Shown here: piece by piece, positions 58,162-64,000 of the stretch
Layout: the number at the start of each line of letters is the position of its first letter
Numbering within the stretch: the first letter of the stretch is position 1
Source of the DNA: Microbacterium sp.
Lineage (GTDB): Bacteria; Actinomycetota; Actinomycetes; Actinomycetales; Microbacteriaceae
NCBI GenBank assembly: GCA_031177765.1
Contig: JAPSKH010000001.1
Coordinates: 1-64,000 of the forward strand
DNA length: 64,000 nt
Direction of reading: 5' to 3'
Translations under genes and position numbers: made by a program
Notes under the pieces: model-generated
What the model was told of the DNA's origin: nothing
Database searches by the model: none
What the model saw: only the letters and a program-made list of their open reading frames with translations

Positions 58162-59900
58162 CAGTCGTCTCCCTCCTTGCCGGGCGTGCCGGGTCTGCTC
58201 TGGTCACCGGTGGTCGCCGCCGCGAGCTCGGCCTGCTTGCGCTCGGCGATCGTCTGCCGCCGCTCCGCCTCGCCGCGCGACCTGGCCGCGCGGCGCGCCG
58301 CGGCGGTGCCACCGGCCGCGCCGACGGGCGCGCGGAACTGCGCACGGCCGCGATAGACCGCCCCGAGCGCCGTGGGGTCGAGCCCCGACAGCGCGTGCCC
58401 GGAGCCGAAGAACTTCGTGCGCGCGAGCAGCTGGAGCATCGGGTGGGTGAACAGGATGAAGATGAGGACGTCGATCGCGGTCGTGAGGCCCAGCGTGAAG
58501 GCGAAGCCCTTGACCGTCGAGTCGGCGAGGATGTAGAGCACGACGGCCGCGAGGATGTTGATCGACTTCGAGATGTAGATCGTCCGCTTGGCGCGGCCCC
58601 AGCCGTCCTCGACGGCGCCGGTGATCGACTTGCCGTCGCGCAGCTCGTCGCGGATGCGCTCGAAATAGACGATGAACGAGTCGGCGGTGAAGCCGATCGT
58701 CACGATGAGGCCGGCGACACCGGCCAGCGACAGGCGGAAGCCCATGCGCCACGCGAGGATGCACAGCGTGATGTAGGTCAGCACGGCCATCACCGCGAGC
58801 GACGCGATGATGATGAATCCGAGCGCGCGGTAGACGATGAGCGAGTACACCGCGACGAGCGCGAGGCCGATCAGACCCGCGATCAGGCCGATCTGCAGCT
58901 GCTGCGATCCGAGGGTCGCCGAGATGGAGTTCGAGCTCTCGACCGTGAAGCTCAGCGGCAGCGCGCCGTACTTCAGCTGGTCGGCGAGGATCTTCGCGGT
59001 CTCCTGCGTGAAGCTGCCGGTGATGCTCGGCTTGCCGTCGACGATGACGCCGTTCATCGACGGCGCGGACAGCACGTAGCCGTCCAGCACGAAGGCGAAC
59101 TGGTTCAGCGGCGGGTTCGCTCCGAACAGGCGCTGGCTGATGTCGCCGAAGATCTCGGTGCCCTCGGCGTCGAACTGCAGGTTGACGGCCCACTGGCCGT
59201 TGTTCTGCTGCAGGCCGAAGGTCGCGTCGTCGATGGACGAGCCGTCGAGCTCGACGGGACCGAGGATGTACTTGACGGTGTTGTCGGGGTCGCACGTGAT
59301 CAGCGGCTCGTCCGCCGGCGCATTGGCCGGGTCGTTCGCCGGGTTCGCGCAGTCGTACGCGAGGAACTCCGCCTGGAGCGCCGGCGTGATCCACGACGTG
59401 TCGCTGCCGTTGGTGGGCGACGCCGTCGGCGTGGCCTGAAGCGACGGGTCGGGCGTGGGGTACGGCGTTCTGCTGCCGTCCTCGCCGACGAACGTGTTGG
59501 CGGGCTCGCCGGCCAGGAGCACCGCGCGCAGCTGCAGCTGGGCCGAGGCCTCGATGCGGTTCCGCGTCTCCTCGTCGGCCTGACCGGGGATCTGGACGAC
59601 GATCTGGTTGCCGCCCTGCGTCGTGACGTCGGCCTCGCCGACACCCGAGGCGTCCACGCGCTGGCGGATGATGGTGACCGCCTGCTGCATCTGCTCGGTG
59701 GACGGGCTCGCGCCCCCCTCGGTCTGCGCTTCGAGGACGATCTGCGTGCCGCCCTGGAGGTCGAGGGCGAGCTCGGGCAGCCACGAGCTGCCCTTGAACA
59801 CGTACACGCCCAGGGCGTTGATGCCGAACAGCACGGCGGTGATGGCGAGGAGGCCGATCAGCGCACGCCACGCATGCCGGACAGGAGTGGATGTCGCCAC
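58161..59900 (-). CDS. secD: Protein translocase subunit SecD
   Basis: The larger SecDF subunit, 579 residues. The N-terminal helix is followed by the conserved LALDLQGGTQIVLEA. A large extracytoplasmic region contains an Asn/Asp/Pro-rich insert with TPTASPTNGSDTS. Five C-terminal membrane helices have the motif IVTIGFTADSFIVYFERI. A long Ala/Arg-rich cytoplasmic tail ends the chain. GTG 59900 has GAAAG upstream. A gap of 37 bases separates it from yajC. Confidence 0.95.
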   Translation of the reverse strand: MATSTPVRHAWRALIGLLAITAVLFGINALGVYVFKGSSWLPELALDLQGGTQIVLEAQTEGGASPSTEQMQQAVTIIRQRVDASGVGEADVTTQGGNQIVVQIPGQADEETRNRIEASAQLQLRAVLLAGEPANTFVGEDGSRTPYPTPDPSLQATPTASPTNGSDTSWITPALQAEFLAYDCANPANDPANAPADEPLITCDPDNTVKYILGPVELDGSSIDDATFGLQQNNGQWAVNLQFDAEGTEIFGDISQRLFGANPPLNQFAFVLDGYVLSAPSMNGVIVDGKPSITGSFTQETAKILADQLKYGALPLSFTVESSNSISATLGSQQLQIGLIAGLIGLALVAVYSLIVYRALGFIIIASLAVMAVLTYITLCILAWRMGFRLSLAGVAGLIVTIGFTADSFIVYFERIRDELRDGKSITGAVEDGWGRAKRTIYISKSINILAAVVLYILADSTVKGFAFTLGLTTAIDVLIFILFTHPMLQLLARTKFFGSGHALSGLDPTALGAVYRGRAQFRAPVGAAGGTAAARRAARSRGEAERRQTIAERKQAELAAATTGDQSRPGTPGKEGDD

Positions 59901-59937
59901 TTCTTCGCTTTCTCGAAGTGCCCGTGAGGGCGGACGG

Positions 59938-60390
59938 TCAGGCCTTGGGCTTGTTGTCGGCGTCGGGGTCGCGCTCGCCGCTCTCGGCGGCACGGCGGTC
60001 GTCGCTGATCGAGGTGATGTCGCCGCCGGCGACGCCGTCGACGTACTCGGCGCGGCTCTCCTCGGCCTCGATGAACTCGTCCTCGCTCACGGCGCCGGTC
60101 ACGGGGTTCACGATGCGCAGGATCGCCTGGCTGTGCACCTTGATCTCGACGCCCGGGGCGAGCTCCACGATGGCCGGCTGGTCGAGGTTGTCGGGGTCGT
60201 ACCGAACGATGGTGCCGTAGAGGCCGCCCTGCAGCAGCACCTCCGCACCGGGCACGGTCTGACGGGCGCGCTCCTCCTGCTCGAGCTTCTGCTTCTGCAT
60301 GCGCCGACGGGAGCTCCAGAACATGAAGACGAGCAGGATGACCAGCAGCAGGATGAGACCGTACTGCTGGAGGAACAGGGCGAAGTCCAT
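59938..60390 (-). CDS. yajC: Preprotein translocase subunit YajC
   Basis: Single-pass accessory subunit of the SecDF complex, 150 residues. The N-terminal helix LILLLVILLVFMFWSSRRRM is followed by the conserved EVLLQGGLYGTIV beta domain. The acidic tail is longer than in E. coli YajC. ATG 60390 is preferred from family layout; GTG 60405 is an in-frame alternative and the Shine-Dalgarno is poor for both. It heads yajC-secD-secF. Confidence 0.93.
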   Translation of the reverse strand: MDFALFLQQYGLILLLVILLVFMFWSSRRRMQKQKLEQEERARQTVPGAEVLLQGGLYGTIVRYDPDNLDQPAIVELAPGVEIKVHSQAILRIVNPVTGAVSEDEFIEAEESRAEYVDGVAGGDITSISDDRRAAESGERDPDADNKPKA

Positions 60391-60475
60391 GGGAGCTGAG
60401 CGCACCTTTCAGGTGTGGCGTGCGCCCATGCGGCGCTGCCTTGGAGGTGGGAGGGGAGGCGTGAAGCCTTCAGCG

Positions 60476-60481
60476 ATTATA
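60476..60481 (-). promoter_or_regulatory. Consensus -10 box of yajC-secDF overlapping the ruvB stop codon
   Basis: On the minus strand a perfect TATAAT (60481-60476) contains the TAA stop codon of ruvB (60479-60477). It lies 86 bases before the yajC ATG. A perfect consensus in such GC-rich DNA is notable. Confidence 0.6.
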
Positions 60482-61505
60482 GGTCATCGAATCCGAGCAC
60501 CGATTCGGCGGCCGGCACGCCGAGGTGCCCGTACGCGGCAGGCGTGGCGACGCGACCTCGAGGCGTGCGGCCCATGAAGCCGATGCGCACCAGGTAGGGC
60601 TCGACGACCGACTCGATGGTGTCGGGCTCCTCGCCGACGGCGACCGCCAGCGTGCTGAGGCCGACCGGGCCCCCGCGGAACCGTCGCACCAGCGCGTCGA
60701 GGACGGCGCGATCGAGGCGGTCGAGTCCGATCGCGTCGACGTCGTAGAGGTCCAGCGCCGCGTCGACGGTCACCTCGTCCGCGCCGACCCCGTCGCCGTG
60801 CACCACGAGGTAGTCGCGCACGCGTCGCAGCAGCCGGTTGGCGATGCGCGGCGTGCCGCGGGACCGTCGCGCGATCTCGGCGCGCGCGGCAGGCGGCAGG
60901 GAGACGCCCAGCATGGCGGCGGAGCGCTCGACGACGCGCTCGAGCTCCTCCGGCTCGTAGTACTCCAGATGCGCCGTGAAGCCGAAGCGGTCGCGCAGCG
61001 GGTTGGGAAGGAGTCCCGAGCGGGTGGTCGCCCCGACGAGGGTGAAGGGCGCGAGATCCAGCGGGATGCTCGTCGCGCCGGCGCCCTTGCCGACCATGAT
61101 GTCGATGCGGAAGTCCTCCATCGCGAGGTAGAGCATCTCCTCCGCCGAGCGGGCCATGCGGTGCACCTCGTCGATGAAGAGCACCTCACCCGGTGTGAGA
61201 CTCGACAGCAGGGCAGCCAGGTCGCCGGCGTGCTGGATGGCCGGACCGCTGGAGAGCCGCAGCGGTCTGCCGCTCTCGTGCGCGACGATCATCGCGAGCG
61301 TGGTCTTGCCCAGTCCCGGAGGCCCCGACAGCAGGATGTGGTCGGGCGGGCGCTGCTGGATCCGCGCGGCATCCAGCAGCAGCTGCATCTGACCGCGCAC
61401 CTTCTGCTGGCCGACGAACTCCGCCAGCGACGTCGGGCGCAACGCGCCCTCGATCGCGAGCTCGGTCTCGTCGACGGGCTCGCCCGTCTCTCGCAGGTCA
61501 TCCAC
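60477..61505 (-). CDS. ruvB: Holliday junction branch migration helicase RuvB
   Basis: Hexameric AAA+ motor of 342 residues that drives RuvA-bound junctions. Walker A is [15 protein letters not shown], Walker [10 protein letters not shown], and sensor [11 protein letters not shown]. The C-terminal winged helix includes [20 protein letters not shown] 61505 has AAGGAG seven bases upstream and overlaps the ruvA stop by eight bases. The stop is TAA, unusual in this window. Confidence 0.97.
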   Translation of the reverse strand: MDDLRETGEPVDETELAIEGALRPTSLAEFVGQQKVRGQMQLLLDAARIQQRPPDHILLSGPPGLGKTTLAMIVAHESGRPLRLSSGPAIQHAGDLAALLSSLTPGEVLFIDEVHRMARSAEEMLYLAMEDFRIDIMVGKGAGATSIPLDLAPFTLVGATTRSGLLPNPLRDRFGFTAHLEYYEPEELERVVERSAAMLGVSLPPAARAEIARRSRGTPRIANRLLRRVRDYLVVHGDGVGADEVTVDAALDLYDVDAIGLDRLDRAVLDALVRRFRGGPVGLSTLAVAVGEEPDTIESVVEPYLVRIGFMGRTPRGRVATPAAYGHLGVPAAESVLGFDDL

Positions 61506-62121
61506 CGACGGGCTCCTTCCGCGCCGGGCCGAGGGCGGCGAGCGTGAGCCGCAGCAGGGCCGGCACCGAGCGGCGATCGGCGTCACCGGCGTCGGCGACG
61601 ACCGTCTCGACGGCATCCGCGGCCACCCGTTCGGACCACCCGAGCCCCACGAGCGCCTGCACGACCTGTGCCGGCACCGCGGCCGGGGCCTCTCCGCCGG
61701 CGCCGCCTGCGGCGGGGCGCGCAGCGGCGATCTTGCCGGTCAGCTGCACCACGATCAGCTTCGCCGTCTTCGGTCCGATCCCCGAGACGCGGCGGAACGG
61801 GGCGTCGTCGTCCGCGGCGACGGCATCGGCGATCTGCGCCACGGTGAGGGTCGCGAGCACCCCCAGGGCGGACTTGGGGCCGACCCCGGTGACACTCAGC
61901 AGATGGAGGAAGACCGACAGCTCTTCGCGGGTCTCGAACCCGTACAGCGACAGGGCGTCCTCACGGACGATGAGCGTCGTGTGGAGGGTCACCGCGTCGC
62001 CGACGTGCACGACCCGTGCCACCTGCGGCGTCACGGCGACGTGGAGACCCACCCCGCCCACCTCGACGACGACGGAATCCGCCTCGACGTGGACCGCCGT
62101 GCCGCGAACTGACGAGATCAT
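61498..62121 (-). CDS. ruvA: Holliday junction branch migration protein RuvA
   Basis: Tetrameric junction-binding protein of 207 residues. It has an OB domain ([20 protein letters not shown]), helix-hairpin-helix motifs ([13 protein letters not shown] and [16 protein letters not shown]) and a C-terminal RuvB-contact domain. ATG 62121 lacks a Shine-Dalgarno and lies exactly six bases after TAGGCT, so it is probably leaderless although in a ruvCAB cluster. Confidence 0.96.
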   Translation of the reverse strand: MISSVRGTAVHVEADSVVVEVGGVGLHVAVTPQVARVVHVGDAVTLHTTLIVREDALSLYGFETREELSVFLHLLSVTGVGPKSALGVLATLTVAQIADAVAADDDAPFRRVSGIGPKTAKLIVVQLTGKIAAARPAAGGAGGEAPAAVPAQVVQALVGLGWSERVAADAVETVVADAGDADRRSVPALLRLTLAALGPARKEPVGG

Positions 62122-62127
62122 GGCTCG

Positions 62128-62133
62128 AGCCTA
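62128..62133 (-). promoter_or_regulatory. Putative leaderless -10 box of ruvA
   Basis: On the minus strand TAGGCT is followed by CGAGCC and ATG 62121. Confidence 0.6.
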
Positions 62134-62182
62134 CGTCGGGCTTCGGACCTTTGTTCGACCGACACGCGAGGGTGGTCGCCGA

Positions 62183-62758
62183 TCAGCGGCGCGCGAGCCT
62201 CTCGGCATCCCGCCACAGACGCTGCGCGGGTGTCAGTGACGAGGATGCCGCGACGGCGGCTCCGCCTCGCCACGCGTGGCACAGCGCGAGCGCGAGCGCG
62301 TCGGCGGCATCGGCGGGCTTGGGCAGGTCGTCCAGGCGCAGCACGCGGGCGACCATCGTCTGCACCTGGCGCTTGTCGGCCGACCCGTAGCCGGTGACCG
62401 CCGCCTTCACCTCCGACGGCGTGTGCGTCGCAGCGGGAAGCCCACGCTCCCCCGCGACCAGCAGCGCGATGCCGCTGGCCTGCGCGGTCCCCATCACCGT
62501 GTGCCGGTTGTGCTGTGCGAAGACCCGCTCGACGGCCACCACATCGGGACGGTGCGCGTCGACCACGGCGCGCAGGCCCGCCGCGATGACGGCCAGTCGC
62601 GCCTCGATCGGGTCGGACGGATCCGAGCGCACGACATCCACGTGGACCAGGGTCGCCGAGCGGTCGGATGCGACGTCGACGATTCCCACGCCGCACCGCG
62701 TCAGACCGGGGTCCACCCCCAGGACGCGAAGTGTGCCGCGGGTGCTTCGGGATGCCAC
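62183..62758 (-). CDS. ruvC: Crossover junction endodeoxyribonuclease RuvC
   Basis: Holliday junction resolvase of 191 residues, RNase H fold. The first catalytic Asp lies in VLGVDPGLTRCGVG, the Glu in VAVERVFAQHNRHTVMG, and the C-terminal acidic pair in DAADALALALCHAW. GTG 62758 is six bases after TAGCGT and has no separate Shine-Dalgarno, again a leaderless arrangement. Confidence 0.96.
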   Translation of the reverse strand: MASRSTRGTLRVLGVDPGLTRCGVGIVDVASDRSATLVHVDVVRSDPSDPIEARLAVIAAGLRAVVDAHRPDVVAVERVFAQHNRHTVMGTAQASGIALLVAGERGLPAATHTPSEVKAAVTGYGSADKRQVQTMVARVLRLDDLPKPADAADALALALCHAWRGGAAVAASSSLTPAQRLWRDAERLARR

Positions 62759-62764
62759 TCCCCC

Positions 62765-62770
62765 ACGCTA
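62765..62770 (-). promoter_or_regulatory. Putative leaderless -10 box of ruvC
   Basis: On the minus strand TAGCGT is followed by GGGGGA and GTG 62758. The GGGGGA could also act as a Shine-Dalgarno but is too close to the start. Confidence 0.5.
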
Positions 62771-62825
62771 GGCGTGCCGCGCCCGGCGGCGGCGCAGGCG
62801 CGCCCGCACGCGGCATCCGTCGCGA

Positions 62826-63587
62826 TCAGTCCTCGTCGTTCTCGAGCTCCGCCTGCACCTCGGGGGTCAGGTCGAAGTTGCTGAAGACGTTCTGCACGTC
62901 GTCGCTGTCCTCGAGCGCGTCGATGAGCCGGAACACCTTGCGCGCCGTCTCGGCGTCGACTTCGACCTTGAGGTTGGGGACGAACTCGACGTCGGCCGAC
63001 TCGTACTCGATGCCGGCGTCCTGCAGGGCCGTACGCACCGCCACCAGGTCGGAGGCCTCCGTGATGACCTCGAAGCCCTGCGCGTGCGGCTCGACCTCCT
63101 CGGCACCCGCCTCGAGAACGGCCAGCATGACGTCGTCCTCGGTGGTGTTCTCGCCCGAGACGACGATGACGCCCTTGCGCGTGAAGTTGTAGGCGACGCT
63201 TCCGGGATCGGCGAGCGTGCCGCCGTTGCGTGAGAGCGCGGTGCGCACCTCCGCCGCCGCCCGGTTCTTGTTGTCGGTCAGACACTCGATCATGAGGGCG
63301 ACGCCGTTCGGGCCGTAGCCCTCGTACATGATGGACGAGTACTCGACGGACTCGCCGCCGATGCCGGCGCCCCGCTTGATGGCACGGTCGATGTTGTCCT
63401 TGGGGACCGACGTCTTCTTCGCCTTGAGCACCGCGTCGAACAGGGTCGGGTTGCCCTGGAGGTCGGGTCCGCCGAGCTTCGCGGCGACCTCGATGTTCTT
63501 GATGAGCTTGGCCCACGACTTGGCACGGCGCGCGTCGATGACGGCCTTCTTGTGCTTGGTCGTAGCCCACTTGGAATGCCCGGACAT
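62826..63587 (-). CDS. YebC/PmpR family protein
   Basis: A 253-residue protein starting with the family signature [20 protein letters not shown] and containing [19 protein letters not shown]. The family is annotated as a transcription regulator, and members have been linked to ruv regulation and to translation of proline-rich stretches. AGGAGG is close to ATG 63587. It lies between pdxT and ruvC, a very conserved order. It has an acidic C-terminus (ELENDED). Confidence 0.95.
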   Translation of the reverse strand: MSGHSKWATTKHKKAVIDARRAKSWAKLIKNIEVAAKLGGPDLQGNPTLFDAVLKAKKTSVPKDNIDRAIKRGAGIGGESVEYSSIMYEGYGPNGVALMIECLTDNKNRAAAEVRTALSRNGGTLADPGSVAYNFTRKGVIVVSGENTTEDDVMLAVLEAGAEEVEPHAQGFEVITEASDLVAVRTALQDAGIEYESADVEFVPNLKVEVDAETARKVFRLIDALEDSDDVQNVFSNFDLTPEVQAELENDED

Positions 63588-63668
63588 GGTCCTCCTGTGA
63601 TCGTGGTGGCTGGGCGCCCGGGTCGAGGGCCGCTATCGGCTCGGCCGCGGCGTCTGCGCCGACAGACC

Positions 63669-63674
63669 ATTCTA
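63669..63674 (-). promoter_or_regulatory. Putative -10 box of yebC
   Basis: On the minus strand TAGAAT lies 82 bases before the yebC ATG and 31 bases after the pdxT stop. I see no clear -35. Confidence 0.5.
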
Positions 63675-63704
63675 AGCGCAGGCCTCCCGCCCGTCCCGAG
63701 ACGG

Positions 63705-64000
63705 TCAGGCCACGCGCGCTGTCCCCCGCGCGGCCACGACCATGTCGAGGAAGAGCCGGTGGAACCGGTGCTCTCCGGTGACCTCGGGATGGAACGCCGT
63801 GCCGAGCAGTGCCCCCTGGCGGACGGCGACGATGCGCCCGTCCGGCAGCGTCGCCATGACCTCGACCCCGGCGCCGGCGTGCTCCACGAGCGGCGCACGG
63901 ATGAAGACGGCGTGCACGGGGGGACCTCCCAGCGCGGGGACGTCCAGGTCGGTCTCGAAGGAGTCCGACTGCGTGCCGAACGCGTTGCGCCGGACGGTCA
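63705..64000 (-). CDS. pdxT: Pyridoxal 5'-phosphate synthase glutaminase subunit PdxT (C-terminal part)
   Basis: The gene runs off the window end, so only the C-terminal 98 residues are seen. They begin [15 protein letters not shown], the class I glutaminase segment typical of PdxT, and end with the catalytic His-x-Glu in [15 protein letters not shown]. The catalytic Cys lies outside the window. PdxT supplies ammonia to PdxS for PLP synthesis, and pdxS would be expected further upstream. A GTG at 63917 is internal, not the start. Confidence 0.93.
   Translation of the reverse strand, partial: TVRRNAFGTQSDSFETDLDVPALGGPPVHAVFIRAPLVEHAGAGVEVMATLPDGRIVAVRQGALLGTAFHPEVTGEHRFHRLFLDMVVAARGTARVA

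Noticed and set aside
54940..58356. A long plus-strand frame opposite rel and secF
   Set aside because: It spans the opposite strand of two well-defined genes and their intergenic region and has antisense-like composition.

Overview
The window looks like a chromosomal core segment of a high-GC Gram-positive actinobacterium, most likely a Microbacteriaceae member close to Microbacterium. The evidence is lineage-typical: an actinobacterial IHF (mIHF) domain fused to guanylate kinase, a HGxxPAAW membrane protein and a Trp-region membrane protein beside trpCBA, a PriA without a Walker A motif, a DUF349 protein, very high GC, and promoters reduced to a TAnnnT -10 box, several of them apparently leaderless. 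I see no phage, insertion sequence, CRISPR array, rRNA or secondary-metabolite cluster. I call 58 protein genes, 53 of them on the minus strand.

Layout. At 1-91 lies the 3' end of a tRNA with a duplicated tail. A small acidic ORF and a RecQ helicase (464-2092) follow on the plus strand. Reading the minus strand from high to low coordinates, the blocks are: pdxT-yebC-ruvC-ruvA-ruvB-yajC-secD-secF-rel (64000-54868: PLP synthesis, Holliday junction resolution, protein export, stringent response); rarA-rpsD-small protein-alaS-ruvX-mltG-aroE-aroC-aroK-aroB-GNAT-aroQ-efp-nusB (52226-38896: translation and the shikimate pathway); a SWIM/SNF2 ATPase, an MBL-Rieske protein and DoxX (38852-33206); the pyrimidine operon pyrR-pyrB-pyrC-(membrane protein)-carA-carB-pyrF, continuing into mIHF-gmk (33087-23535); rpoZ, metK, priA, fmt, rsmB and rpe; hisE-hisG-hisF-hisI; the Trp-region membrane protein, HGxxPAAW and trpC-trpB-trpA; then lgt, gltB, gltD and pyk. 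A short plus-strand island at 52341-54889 holds a membrane protein, a DUF349 protein and an AbiEi-like protein.

The genes work as dense, translationally coupled operons. ATGA, GTGA and TGATG stop/start overlaps are the rule in the his-trp, pyr-car, aro and ruv-sec blocks. Initiation signals can be read in many gaps. Four putative -10 boxes (pyk, lgt, efp, yajC) are built on the stop codon of the upstream gene. Four genes (ruvA, ruvC, hisE, rarA) have a TAnnnT box exactly six bases before the start codon and no Shine-Dalgarno, which points to leaderless mRNAs. The pyr leader carries a good match to the PyrR-binding loop, folded over the ribosome binding site.

The best candidates for under-described biology are the mIHF-guanylate kinase fusion, a RecQ with a PcrA-like C-terminal Tudor domain, the N-terminal MBL/C-terminal Rieske protein, and the uncharacterised membrane protein translationally locked into the pyrimidine operon. 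Everything here was read by eye. Family names rest on motifs and gene order, not on database searches.
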